Below are positions 12,929-24,684 of a DNA stretch of 64,000 bases, in pieces. Position 1 is the first letter of the stretch. Every line of letters begins with the position of its first letter. Source of the stretch: Embiotoca jacksoni (lineage: Eukaryota; Chordata; Actinopteri; Embiotocidae). A program made the position numbers and the translations under genes. The notes beneath the pieces were generated by a model, which saw nothing but the letters and a program-made list of their open reading frames with translations, did not search any database and was not told the origin of the DNA. The stretch is from NCBI GenBank assembly GCA_022577435.1, contig JAKOON010000021.1, positions 7,491,001 through 7,555,000 on the forward strand. Direction: 5' to 3'.

Positions 12929-13370
12929 CAGCTTCTCCATCACATTGTCCCGCTCAACTTGACTGTTCTATTTAATTCTACTCACTTTTGGTACCAGGTA
13001 CTTTTTTGGATTTTTTTTGTTTTTTTTTGTTGCAGATCTATTAGCTGGTCATCGTAGGGACAGAACTTACGTAAAGTCATCTTTAACACCATATTCATAC
13101 TCCTGGAACCAAACAGATCAACGTCTGCATCTCTTAAATATGTCCACGGAGTGGTTTTGTTTTGCGGGTCGCCATCTATTCTATAGTAGCTTGGCTGGCA
13201 GCTTTGAGCAGGATGCCCCGTGTAGTGCAATGATGACTCAGTGATGTAATGATGTTGCAGGACGTGATAGCAAAGAAGTACCAGGAACTATGTCCACAAC
13301 TTTTGTTCGATGGAAAACCAAAAAAGCCGAGTAGAGTCGAGTTGAGTTGTACCATGCGCTGGAAAAGTGG
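12929..13370. mobile_element. MITE with terminal inverted repeats
   Basis: The left end (CTTCTCCATCACATTGTCCC, then GCTCAACTTGAC) is an imperfect inverted copy of the right end (GTCGAGTTGAGTTGTACCAT, then GCGCTGGAAAAGTGG). Both ends also carry GGTACCAGGTAC-like or GTACCAGGAAC blocks. No transposase is encoded. The superfamily cannot be set because no target-site duplication is clear. Confidence 0.65.
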
Positions 13371-13399
13371 TTGACTATGTTAAGTCACACTCTGGCTAG

Positions 13400-15774
13400 A
13401 AGTCAAAGATGCATAGGAGACCTGACGACGCCTCTCTGAAGGCTCCAGCTGCGTTACTGCATGATGAAACAAAATGAACATATTCTACATATAAATTACG
13501 ACAAACAGTACAGAACATGCCGATTTCCAAAACAACAAAATGTGTTATTTTGAACGTCACATAGTTATTGAAAATTAGACAAAGATTATGTAGAAATTAG
13601 AAACGTTCGGAAAAGCTTTTTTTTTTTTTTGCCTGTCGATGACGACATGACAGTAGCAAAGGGGATTTTAACAGGGTAGTATCATCAGAGTGAGAAGTGC
13701 AGTGTTTTCAAACAGGCTTAGATTTGCACAAATACCTATAAATGCAGCTCTTAATTACCAAACAACTAATGTTCTCATAGTTACAAATGAAAATAAATAA
13801 GTCAATAAATATTTTTTTTAAACTTACATCTGGAAGCTTTTGCTGCTCTGTTTTTTTCAGTCATTCGCTTGTGACCTGTGAAACTTTCTGAATCTTCAAT
13901 CTTCTACCTAAAAATCAGCAGTTCATCATCCTGAGCTTCACCCAACTTTTTTAAATTTCATGTGGTGACTCTTTTTCTTTTTTTTTTTTGTAAATTGATT
14001 AATATTTAGAAAAGAAGGAAGTCATTTGTCACAAAGATAGAAAACAGGAACAGTCTCAGGGTAAAATGTTCTTTTTTCTGGTTAAATATATGACTTCAAG
14101 AAATGGTTCGACATTTTATGAAATACACGTATTTGCTGACATGCCGAGAGTCAAATGAAAAGAACAATACTGCTGTTGTGTCTGTGCGGTAAATATGAAG
14201 CTCAAGCTAACAGCTGGTTAGTTTAGCCTCAAAGGTTCCCAAACTTTTCCAACCAAACCAAATTTCCTAATAGATTACCACTTCACAGTTTGGGAGTCGC
14301 TGGATTAAATAGACACCAGACAAGGTCTTTTTTTTCTATTTCCAGTCTTTATGTTAAGATAAGCTACCTGTCTTTTGGCCATATCTTCATATTTACCACA
14401 TACACGAGGGTGACATCAGGCTTACTCCAGGCAACAAAGCAAATTAGCGTTTCTTTTTCCAAAATGTCAAACTGTTTCTTTGACATCATTAGCTTCACCT
14501 GATGACCGGCAGTTTGTAAACTGCTGACTTTAGTTTTGATCTTCCTCCTCACACGTGCTTGATGGTTGATAACATTTCAAATGTCGCTGACTCTGCGCTC
14601 AAGTACCTCTACAGATTATCACTCCATCCTCTTCCCCTTCCTTGACCCTCTTCCCCGCTCCAGTTTCCTCCCCCATCTCCAAACCCTCTGGCCTGGTTTT
14701 CCAGCGGCAGGTCTACACCACATCCCTCTACTATCTCTACCACTAAAACGTAAGACCGTCATAGGAGCTGGCTACAATAATACTGGATTTCTACACTTGC
14801 CAAGCAGACAAAATACTGCAGTGCTACAATATTAAGAAGGCAAATAATTCCTAACATATAGAGCTTATCACAGCTCTCAAGGCCAGAATACATCGAGAGC
14901 AAATTGAATGTGTGTAAAATGTATCTACTTACTACGCTGAGTGTACTCACTTGGTTGTGTTTAATGGCACATCAAACAACCTTGAGAACACTTTGAATTT
15001 ATGAAGGCAGATCTGACAAGCTGTTCCTCTGACGGGAAGCCAAGCCTTTCTGCAAACAACAGACAGGGATGTTACAAAAGTGTTTTTTTCCCCCCCTTTA
15101 AATCCTGGTTCGACTGGAGAAAACTGTCTCCATCTGTCGTTGTAAACACTCACACAACATGGCTAGAATGTATTGTATGTTTTCAACGGGATTTTTTTTT
15201 TCCAAATAACTTTTTGGCAACTGCAGCTTGCAATTTATATCAGTTGAAAACAAAGTGGCAGTAAAACACAGATCTCCATTGGGCTGGTCCCTTGAACCTC
15301 AAATTGTTATGCAGTGCGCACATAGAGTATCAATATGGCTGAATTGTTTCCAGTTTGCTCAAAATGCATTTCGGCCCCTAATACATCTGCGGCTTTGACG
15401 TCCCGACATCACTTCCTTAACAGCCACTGATCTCCCAACTGAAGTTTATCACCTAGGTCAAAGTAAAAATGCTAGTGCAAAGGCCAAAACCACAACTTCC
15501 CAAACCCAACTTTTAACCCCGAAACAAAAACCTCCAAACCCAAACCATGACCTTCAAAAAAAACATTCAAACAAATACATTCAAAGCTTAACTTCCAACT
15601 CTAACCTTTATACTTAAATGGTCACCACATCAGGCCGGCCTTCATCGTACGCCGAGCTCGGATCCCTCTGCCCCCTGACCTGGTCCCATCCCTCATGACC
15701 CGAAAACATAAAACCTAAAAAGTAAATCCGACTCATTCTTTGCCTTTGAATCCAAGCAGCCAGGAAGCGCTGCT
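13400..15774 (-). other. Presumed csdc2 3' UTR or intergenic sequence
   Basis: There is no coding exon here on either strand. The stretch is AT-rich with several poly-T runs. It would be csdc2 3' UTR if the hexamer at 12804 is the true poly(A) signal. Otherwise it is intergenic. Confidence 0.4.
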
Positions 15775-16982
15775 CTAGGAGCTGATGATCTGACCTGACC
15801 AGGTCTCGTGCTTAGTGCCCGGATTCTGGTGGGTGATCACCACATCGACAGCCTGGATCTTCTGGTTCTTGGGAGGGATAGGGCACACCTTGTACGTGAC
15901 CTCATCCCCTTCCATAGGCACATACTCCCCGTCAATGCTGTCCAGGAAACAGAAATCACATCAAAAATAGGAAGTAATTAATAAGTATTGGTTATTCATA
16001 TATTTGGCCAGTACTTTCTTTCAATATAAACTTTTTCAACTTCAGAATGATTCTGAAGCTAAGGTGAGTTTTGACATGAAGCTGCTCTAATAATGCACTC
16101 GGGCCAATAAGGAATAAGGAGCCCTGGTAGAATAGGAAATAAAGATCAGGTAATTGGTTTTCTTTCGCATTTGTATTGTATAACGTGTCCTAAATTTCCA
16201 CGGAAAGCCTCAGATCCACCTGTTGCTGTCACCTTCCCGGCTTATTCCAATCATAAAAACTCTAATATAGTTTCAATCAGTCCCTTCAGAAGTTTTTTTT
16301 TTAAATTGTTGCTTTCACAAAATGTTAAAATTTCAGCAGCGTTTGTCAAAGATTTTGAGGTCATTTGCAAGTTTTATGGGTTTTTTTGGGGTCGAAATTG
16401 CGAAATTATGTAATTTGTTACTGTTTGGAGCCCGCTGGTCTATATGTGCTAGAAGTTAAATGCTGAACAAATTCACCGACTAGTTGCAGGACAGCTCAGT
16501 GAGGTCACTCACTCAGAGATGTGGACAAAGATGTCCTCCCCTCCATGAGACGGACGTATGAATCCATGACCCTGAGACCTGGAGAAGTTTTTACACACTC
16601 CTTTAAATACAGGACCTGATTTGGCTCGCACTGTCCTGCAGAGAAACAGAGACGTAGACAGAAACAGACAGAGAGCGGGGCAGTGCATTATAAATCATCA
16701 CCACAGTAATTTGAAGACGTTATTTTTGGATAATCAGTATAAAAAAAAAAAATTTTAAAAAAGGAAAACTCTCGGCCAATATGTTCGTACTCACGCTGAG
16801 TATGTGCGGGTGCGTTTGGTAGGCAGTGGGCTGGGCAGCTCTCCAGGCTGGGGCGGTTTCCTCTCCCTCTCCCAAACCCGGCTGCCCTCCCTCAGGAAAG
16901 GGAAGGAGAGCTGCAGGGGAGTGCGTGGGGAAGCGAGGGGCAGCGGGGGGTCTGCCGGCGAGGACGGGTCGGGGTCTGACAT
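15775..16982 (-). CDS. csdc2: Cold-shock-domain protein C2 (PIPPin), RNA-binding
   Basis: Three coding exons, 16982-16795, 16635-16513 and 15937-15775, join in phase to 157 residues; human CSDC2 has 153. The protein is a small RNA-binding factor best known from brain. The N-terminal tail has FPFLREGSRVWERE and LPSPLPTKRTRTYSA, which distinguish CSDC2 from its paralogue CARHSP1. The cold-shock domain follows, with the RNP1-like stretch GHGFIRP and RNP2-like DIFVHIS. After it come DGEYVPMEGDEVTYKVCPIP and the C terminus HETWSGQIISS. The start is the first in-frame ATG after a TAA; a GTG two codons upstream is not needed. A strong acceptor at 17168 (pyrimidine tract, then ATTGCAG) shows that the first coding exon begins there as 5' UTR, so another exon lies upstream. 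Confidence 0.94.
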
Positions 16983-17076
16983 CTCCACTTGTTGCAGGTC
17001 GGGAACTTTTTTTTACTCCCCCTCTTTTTTTTTAACGTTTCCTCCAATGGTGTGCAAAGAAAAAGAGGGAGGAGGG

Positions 17077-17091
17077 TTACACCTCCTGCAT
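17077..17091 (-). other. Upstream ORF of four codons in csdc2 5' UTR
   Basis: Within the 5' UTR part of the first coding exon (16983-17168) the minus strand reads ATGCAGGAGGTGTAA (Met-Gln-Glu-Val-stop). It ends 94 nt before the main ATG, so ribosomes could reinitiate. It would lower basal translation if the exon is spliced as proposed. Confidence 0.45.
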
Positions 17092-17584
17092 GGCACGAGT
17101 GTGTTGTGAGGGAGAGGAGATGTTCAGAGCGGAGCTCTTGCAGCTGGAAGGAGTGGAGCGACGACACGCTGCAATAAAGGAGCAAGAAAGGTACGAGAAC
17201 GATGACAGAGAGAGAAAGAAAGGCTTCGTCAGGGATCAGAGGCTGACAAAGACACACAAAAACCCTGAAGGTGAGATTCACAACGTTAAAATGTTACTTT
17301 GTGGTGAAGTGCTTTCAGCGTCTGTTGCTTTTACTCACTTCCCCACTAACTGCCTTCATTTTAGTCAGACATATTTTCCCAAATAACAACAGCGGCCAGA
17401 CAAGCTTTTCCAACTGATTACAAAACTGATTAAATGGCTTCGAGCAACCTATATTCCAACCCAGCTTTAATTTTGTCTGGTATTGATGCACATTTTACTG
17501 CAGGGACATTTTTTGTGTCTAGTTTCCACCAGTGAGGTTGATGATTACTCTGGACCTGTGCTCTAGATGTCAAAAAGCACTGCA

Positions 17585-17725
17585 TGTACGTATATACGTC
17601 CCATTCCCGTGAAAATGATATCTGAAATTTGGCACAAACGTTTACTTGGACTTGTTGAACTGATTTGATTTTGGTGGTCAGAGGTCAGGGGTCAAAGTCA
17701 ATATGAGGTCATTATGATATCACAA
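17585..17725 (-). repeat. Interspersed repeat, copy 1, with nuclear-receptor half sites
   Basis: The reverse complement aligns with plus-strand 25480-25560 through TGACCACCAAAATCAAATCA and AAACGTTTGTGCCAAATTTC. Both belong to one dispersed family. This copy carries GGTCAGAGGTCAGGGGTCAA followed by AGTCA at 17676-17700, a cluster of AGGTCA-like repeats. Confidence 0.7.
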
Positions 17726-18439
17726 TATTACTACAAAATTTCTAGCCATCTTTGTTTTCTTCAGTCGGTGGATCCTTTAAGCAACTCACTATCACAGAGT
17801 AACATTGTAAATTGAATCATTACAAAGAGGTTTAAGAAGCACGCGTAGAGTGAGATATTAACTTTTGTCCAAAATGGACACTTATTGTCTCTGTCCGGTA
17901 AACAATCCGGTCTAAATTCAGTTATACTGAAAATTTGGAATAAACACAAAGGTGTCATCAATGTATCATCAACTCAGTCATAAATCCTTTGTATGATAAC
18001 ACTGGATAAAAACATTATTGCCCAGAACTGACATACCTCAATTTATTTATTTTTATTTTGGTAATTTGAAGCCCTCAAAGTTGTGCTTTTTTTTTTATAC
18101 TTAATTTCTCCCTTCATTAAAGTTGAATATTGGTGCATTATGCTTTTTTAATATGAAGGCCTCCAACAATTTGAATCCGACTCCACCAATGAACGTTGTC
18201 ACATTTATCCATTAAGAAAAAGGTCACATTACAGACCCTGACAAAGGCTCCGAAATGTCCAACAGTTGATTCTCCTTTAATCGTGTTTGATAGTGAATCC
18301 CTTCTGGCTTTGTACAACACAGTTAGGTGTACAACAGCCGGAAGCTACTGTGAGAAAATAACAACAAAATTAGATTTCCAAGGGAAAGGCCACAATCTCG
18401 CAAAAGGTCCCAATAAAATGTAAATAAAAATCCAATCCT

Positions 18440-19060
18440 GGAGGTGCTGGGCTCGGCTCATCACACATTATTACATTAAAGTGACCACTTCCAGCAGACT
18501 GACATCCATTACAGGATTGCTCGGTATTCTCACAACAAGCTGCTCTCTGAACCGTTTCATTTCAGAGCTCCACCGTGCCTCGACACAAACCCAATTATCA
18601 TTTCATAACTTACGGTTGTGATGTGCGTGTCATTAGCCGGCTCATTATGACATTCGCTACAAACACAAAGGGCTCCGGGGCCGTTGTTCTGCGGCGGTTA
18701 GACACCTACACTAAAACATGGTTTATCGTGAAACCACAGACGTGTGTGGGCGGGATATTGGGGTCATCGGCAGCCACCCCCCGGCCATTCTTTATGTTTT
18801 CAGGCTGAGTGTTCGACAAAGACAGATGAGATGAGTGCGTGTCAGAGTGAGTCCCACTGGCTCCATCTAATATCACACTCTCTGCCTCTCACAGTCAGTC
18901 TAAATATAGCCGTGTGTGGTGGGATGGAGGCTATCTTTGAACCGGACCACAGGATCCCGGGCAGGAGGCCTCTTGAGGCACAGGTTGCCAACAGAAACAC
19001 GTCATAAACGCAAACTGAGGTTTTAGATGCACAAACACAGCTCACATGAAGAATAAAGAG
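18440..19060. promoter_or_regulatory. Candidate conserved noncoding region in csdc2 intron 1
   Basis: Compared with its surroundings this stretch is non-repetitive, more balanced in base composition and rich in transcription-factor-like words. These include a perfect MEF2 site CTAAATATAG at 18900-18909, CCATTCTTTATG at 18784 and CCAATTATCATTTCATAA near 18590. It is not open for coding. The enhancer role is inferred; conservation cannot be tested here. Confidence 0.35.
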
Positions 19061-20120
19061 TGCAAGCCCCGAGATTTTACTTTACTCTCTGAGAGGCCTG
19101 TGTGGGATGTTTTATATTGTTTTAGTCTTAATCTTGTGACAATTGTTTTTTTTTTACTGTATTTGAAAAGGTCCTTATTAGAATGATCATTTGTTTAAAG
19201 TAGGCAGCATGTACACCTGGAGAAAGAAATATAGGCCAACTAATGAAAACTGAAGTATAAAAAGAAGGAATAGTCTATTAGAATTAGATAAATGTGGAGG
19301 GAAGGAAACAAAAATTTAGGTTGTAATTCAATTGTTTTAAAGTAATGTCTGACTGAACGGCCATTATGAGGCCAAGAGTTTGGGTTTTGGCCGTCGCCAT
19401 CTTGCTAGTTCGGAGCGGTTTTGGAGCCTGTAGCGACCATATTTGGACGAGCTGGGGAGGAGCGACTCCATCTGATTGGAAACCCGGAGGTACTACGTCC
19501 CGCCCACTGATAGCCGTAGAAGTGAATCATCCGAGTTCAAATTAGTTTAAAATTTTAATTATTGACAATGATATATAGAGGCACTTCTTATGCTGATGTG
19601 CTGACAGAATGACGTCACCTGCTGTATCTTTGCTATCAGTGATTTCTTGTCCTTCTCTTAGGTCAAAGAGACTAAAATAAAATAAGATATATAGTGAATG
19701 TGTTTTCGACTGCATTACAGAAGCAACAAGTTACCATGCATCAAGTTTTTAATTCTGTCATATAATTTTGAAATAGCCTGCTTGTATCATTTATTATTTT
19801 CATAAGTAGGCCTAATTGCGGGGTGGAAACAACACCCCACAATATTTTCTCAATAAGTAGTAAATATTTAATAATGAAGCAATGTCTTTTGAAAAAGACC
19901 TAATGGCTCTGATATGGAAAACATATTTGAGAAGTGCAAATTGTACTTTGGAGTAACTGAGAGGCTTAAGTTGGCCTCTGTGAAGCAGAACCACGTGTGA
20001 AAGTATCAGAGGGGTTCAAAAGTCCTCAGCATCACCACAGGATCGGCTTTAATCTCTCTGGTTTAAAAACTCATTGAGGGAAAGAGATGGCTGTTTTGGC
20101 TGAAGGGTGATGGGCTTTTT
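19061..20120. other. Noncoding interval in presumed csdc2 intron 1
   Basis: No exon is seen. Around 19370-19520 there is a GC-richer block with CGCCATCTTGCTAGTTCGGA that resembles dispersed fish repeats, but I cannot assign a family. The rest is AT-rich unique sequence. Confidence 0.5.
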
Positions 20121-20765
20121 ATCCTCTAGGTATCATGTTGGATTTTGTTGTTGATGCAGTGATGATGAGCACCTGTCATCATGGGGGCACAGAGGACCGG
20201 GCTGAAAGCATGACTGACGGATGACAAGGCATAAATATGCAACCTAAATAATTCAGCAGCACGAGCTCCTCTTTCATTAGCCCACATATTAGGGCTGTTA
20301 CCGGCCAACAAATGGGACTTCTTTAATGAGTCTGCAGTGCTGGTGTGTGATGAGTAGTGGGAACTATTTAATCCGGAGGGTGTCAGCCCCGGACTGGAGG
20401 AAGGAAGGGAGCTGGAAGGGCTTTGAGAGGAGACAAAAGGCCAAAAGCACCTCCCTGTGAAGCCGGGGCACTGTGGCCGTCTGTGGGGCTCCGCATCAGC
20501 ATGGGAGACACGTCAGCTCCTCTGCAACACACGGAGCCCGTCTGCAAACTTGTAATCAGCCTTTTAAAGAGACAAACAGCCCGCTTTATGGTGTAATTAG
20601 ATTAAAATGTGAGGCTGACGGAGCCTCAATAATTCACTACAAAATACGAGCCCTCCAGGCGGGTTGTTTCCAGAACATTCTCACACTGTGGCAGCTCGAG
20701 AGGATGGATGCTCCAATGACGGCCGCAAAATGTGACACCTCGCCTCGCCTCGGCGTCACAACATG
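20121..20765. promoter_or_regulatory. Candidate conserved noncoding region upstream of csdc2
   Basis: The sequence is unique and compact. It has POU and homeobox-like words such as CATAAATATGCAACC (near 20230) and GTGTAATTAGATTAAAATG (near 20591), the latter typical of vertebrate developmental enhancers. No splice-bounded coding frame fits. The function is inferred from composition and position only. Confidence 0.35.
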
Positions 20766-20964
20766 TTAAAGAATGATGAAGAGTGAGATCGCAAAAAAAA
20801 AAAAAATAAATAAAATCTGAGCAAAGACCCCCACACCGGGATCGTATCACCACACAGCCACGAACCGACGCCGCCTGCCCGCCCCGGAGAATAAAAGGCT
20901 CGGATGCGTAAAAGCCAGGCTGCACGTCACCCCCCCAAACCCGATCGATCAAACGATTACTTAC

Positions 20965-21020
20965 CGTGATCGGCTGTCAGTCAGACGTCAGACGGCTCCG
21001 ACTTTCGCGGCGATATAAAG
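20965..21020 (-). promoter_or_regulatory. csdc2: Candidate noncoding first exon and core promoter of csdc2
   Basis: On the minus strand CCGATCACG is followed by an ideal donor GTAAGT (plus 20959-20964). About 50 bases upstream lies a TATA-like CTTTATATCG. Spliced to the acceptor at 17168 this would give a short untranslated exon 1 and a 3.8-kb first intron. The TATA word is better on the plus strand (TATAAAG), so the orientation of transcription is not proven. Confidence 0.4.
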
Positions 21021-21677
21021 CAATTATGTAATTGAATCGGGTGCGAGCTGCTGGGACATGTGGTGGTGGAGGAGTCTGTGGATGTTGGTATGGATGCGGC
21101 GCACACAGGCGGGATGAAAAAGCAGCAAATCAAAAGGAGGCAGCAGAGATGGGGCGGGGGTGCAGGGGGTTACTGTGCTGAAAACAACAGCGGGCTTCAC
21201 TATGCCACAGTCAAAGCTTTGTTCTCCTCGTGGATGGAAACATGCCTTAATGGCTTTCTTCGGTCCGGGGAGTTTTAATTGGATGTTGAATGGGTATTTG
21301 CTTCACAGACTTCAGCCAGCGGGCCATAATGTGCTTTGTCTGTGTCCTTACATATCAAAAAGTCAAATATGTGACTATGTATGTAATATGTACACGTGAT
21401 CATTTTGTGGGTTTTTGTGACTTTTTCTGGTTAAAGAGACACTTAATAAAGCTTATTTAAAATGTTTTGGTTATATGACAGCTTTGCAGCCTTTTCCCAC
21501 TAAACTCTGGTCTTTCATGCAATTTCAATGGACCACTTCCTTCCGGGACGTTTCTGATGACATCATCTCAGGCTATCAATGAAAGGCTGTGAAAAGTGTG
21601 CATACTTTTATACTGTTTGGGGGTAGTTAGCAAATATGCCTGCATATTTACTAATAACTACCCCAAACAGTTGTGGC

Positions 21678-21722
<45 letters not shown>

Positions 21723-22293
21723 AATGCTACAGTTTGCTCTTGAGCAAGGTAGTTTTCCTCTAAACTGAATCCTATCCAAGTGCAGGAATTATGTTTTAAT
21801 GTGTGACTGTATTTAATTAAATTACACATTTGAAATGAGGTTTGCATGTCTATTTTTAAATCCTCTATTTTTCTTTTTATCTATTTTTTGCTTTTACATT
21901 TTGTAATTTTGTTAGATGACTTGTATGTTTTCCGTGAAGAACTTTGAATTGCCTATTTGTTGAAATGTGTTATGCAAATAAAATTGTCCTTCAAGTATCC
22001 CTCAACTTAAAATGTGTTCAACTTATACCTTCACCTCGATGTTTGAGCTCCATCTTGCAGTGCGACACTCGACGGCTGCGTTCAGATTCATCTGTTGACA
22101 AGAGTAAATTATTATGTATTCATATTCTGCACATTTCATAATTTTCCTGTACATCCTGTGTGCATATTATGATTACTATTATACTTGATTGTGGACAATA
22201 TCTAAACACCTGACCTCTGATGTTCCCAAAGAGTTTTAAAAAACATTTAAACACTGTCATTCCCCACAAATCTGAATGCATCAGATTCAAATG
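21021..22293. other. Intergenic interval between csdc2 and the hAT element
   Basis: No coding exon is supported. It holds a palindrome at 21613-21670 and an (ATT)n run at about 21680-21719. polr3h, which lies between CSDC2 and ACO2 in human, is not here. Confidence 0.6.
21613..21670. repeat. 58-bp hairpin-forming inverted repeat
   Basis: The left arm CTGTTTGGGGGTAGTTAG pairs with the right arm TAACTACCCCAAACAG with one bulged G. The inner segments AAATATGC and GCATATTT also pair, leaving an imperfect 25-bp stem and a tiny loop. The size fits a pre-miRNA or a folded MITE remnant. An (ATT)n tract follows directly. Confidence 0.85.
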
Positions 22294-22301
22294 TCCTACA
22301 G

Positions 22302-22804
22302 CAGGGGTGTCAAACTCATTTTAGTTAAGCAGCCACATACTGCCCACTTTCTCAAGTGGGCCAGACCAGTAAAATCATAGCATAATAACGCATACATAAT
22401 GACAATATTTCTCTATGTTTAAATCATTGGTGAAGGTTTTTGGATGATAAACCCTATTTTAAGGTCTTTCTACAATAAACTAGAAACATAAAGACCAAAA
22501 ACTCAGACATCAGCCCACTGTTCATCTGCCTGGGCTCTCCTCTGCAGATTTAACGGGTCACAAAGCGAGCAGCGAGCGCTTCTGCCTCCGAAGCAGACGT
22601 CACATTTACGCTGTTTTTGAAGCAATTACTGGATCGATTAAAAAAAAATTACAAAACGTTTGTACTCATAAACCTCCATATTCTCATAGAAATGCAATTT
22701 ATGTCTTTCTGCAATTTTCACACTTAGCAAAGTCATCCGGTGGGCCGAGCTGGACCCCTTGGCGGGCCGGATCCAGTCAGCGGGCCGTATGTTTGACACC
22801 CCCG
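22302..22804. mobile_element. Nonautonomous hAT-type DNA transposon, 503 bp
   Basis: The left end CAGGGGTGTCAAACTC and the inverted right end GTTTGACACCCCCG form terminal repeats. The flanks are an exact 8-bp target-site duplication, TCCTACAG, at 22294-22301 and 22805-22812. The 8-bp duplication and the CAGGGGTGTCAAAC end are hallmarks of the hAT superfamily. No transposase is encoded. The intact duplication suggests a fairly recent insertion. Confidence 0.92.
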
Positions 22805-22812
22805 TCCTACAG

Positions 22813-24029
22813 CAAAGGCAGACAGTTTTTTTTTTGTCTTCAGGTCTGTTTTTTTTTTTTTGTCAAATGTGGCACCTCAGTTATTCAGATACATCTGAGC
22901 TGTCAAGAACCTGTCACTCAAAAGAGGTGTCAAGGATTCAATTTTTTACATTTACATGGATGAAAAACACTCGATCCTCCTGTAACAATCCTGATTAACA
23001 GGATAATCGCAAGCACATTATAAGTGTAAGACTTTGTTCATTTGTCCTGGTTTGAATATTGTTAATATGTACAGAGTTGTAATAAAAAGGATGGTTCAGT
23101 CTAACAAGGTTAATGTCTAAAGATATCAATAACTCCAAGTCTAGACAGTGACATCTCTGGAGCCGATGTAAATAAATGAGATCTGTGACTTTTTATTTTA
23201 CAACCCATTGGTATTTCCATAATACAGAAAAGATAATCTGGGAGAAAAGAAACACAAACACTAAAATGCACATATGGAACCAGACACTTTACATACAGTG
23301 GTTTAGCAGAAGGGGGATGGATTTCACCTTCATATGATTGGTACATTTATCTTGCAGGGAGCAGGAAGTGAAGTGTTGCTTCTGATCTGAAAATGACCCC
23401 CTCCTCTCTGTGTGGTTTTATTTTCTGGGAGTTAAAAAAAAAAAAAAAAAAAAATGGCACGATACCCTACAAAAAAGGGCACTGGAGATACAGGATGGAA
23501 GAGGACGCAGGTCCGAGCTCACCCTCAGCATGAAGAAAAAACAAAAGCCTTTTATGAAAACTCATGCAGGGTCTGGACCTCGGCAGAAAAGAAGTATAAT
23601 TAAATAGGATGTATTTGACCTTGTAAAAACGTCAGGATCGACGGGGGGGAGCAGTTTAAGGATGGCGGTAGAGAAAGTAGCAGGGAAGAACAGTTGTGTG
23701 TTGGTACACAGTATTGTGTTTGTGTGTTGGGAAATGTCTACAACCTGTAACACTTACAGTATGTTTTGTGATGGATGAAAAAATATACCGGAGTGCAGGG
23801 CATGGACACAAAAACGCCCCCTAGTGGTGTCACACTGTTACACACACAGTCATCTGAAGTTCAATGGAGCCAACAAGTTACCCTAAATTGCCTGAATCCC
23901 AATTATACACATGTGGACTTGCTTTTTTTCAAGTTTATATGCCTTGCAAAACTCTGCAGTGTCTCCTCGTGGCCACCAGGGGGCAGACAAGCAAACTGCA
24001 AGTCGGTGAGTGAATAAAAGTGTGCCCAC
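22813..24029. other. Intergenic interval downstream of aco2
   Basis: No exon or classified element is seen, only AT-rich unique DNA with a poly-A run near 23434-23453. Confidence 0.6.
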
Positions 24030-24032
24030 AAG

Positions 24033-24038
24033 TTTATT
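24033..24038 (-). terminator. aco2: Candidate aco2 poly(A) signal
   Basis: AATAAA on the minus strand lies about 650 nt beyond the aco2 stop codon and is the best-placed hexamer. The implied 3' UTR contains the (CA)40 tract at 24282-24361. Confidence 0.5.
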
Positions 24039-24278
24039 TTTGGATCATTACAACTTCACTGAGCAAACTTAACACAGCAGGAAATGAAACAAATGGTGTA
24101 ATTTTTACCTGTCTAGGCTGTACTTTAAATAACACGAGTAAGCTGACTAAAGCTGATTATTGCCATGCAGAGGTCAAAACAAACCCAAAGCAACAAGCAG
24201 CCTCCACTCTGCACTGACGTGTTTGAACAGCTGCAAAAACACTGGCAGCGCATCAGCTGGCAGTGTTTTATGTCACGC

Positions 24279-24281
<3 letters not shown>

Positions 24282-24361
<80 letters not shown>
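24282..24361. repeat. (GT)n microsatellite, 80 bp, in aco2 3' UTR region
   Basis: This is an uninterrupted dinucleotide tract. On the aco2 transcript strand it is (CA)40, inside the predicted 3' UTR. Confidence 0.97.
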
Positions 24362-24362
<1 letters not shown>

Positions 24363-24684
24363 TCCCCTTTGTTTTTACAACTGAATCGCTAACCACGTAT
24401 CACTGCTGGACGCTGAAACATAGCAGCTTACATTAACTTCAAGAAATGCAACGTATTGACAGATGAAGTTTTGAACAAGTATCTGACCAAAGACCAAATG
24501 TTCCATCATCAACATCAGCTCGACACTTAGTCCGACGTTTTTCTACTCTTTGAGATATACAAACACATTTCTTCAGTCGAAGCCGTGTGCTGATGCTGAT
24601 GATGAAACTGTGGTGAACATCCTTCCTCACCACCCTGTTTTCCCTCCTGATAATCCTCCACCTCTGTGTTTTTCTCTACATCCC

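Noticed and set aside
14566..14835. 89-aa plus-strand frame
   Set aside because: It has no recognisable domain, no splice context and no codon pattern beyond chance.
16983..16988. csdc2 start two codons earlier
   Set aside because: That codon is GTG (16988-16986); the first ATG is at 16982.
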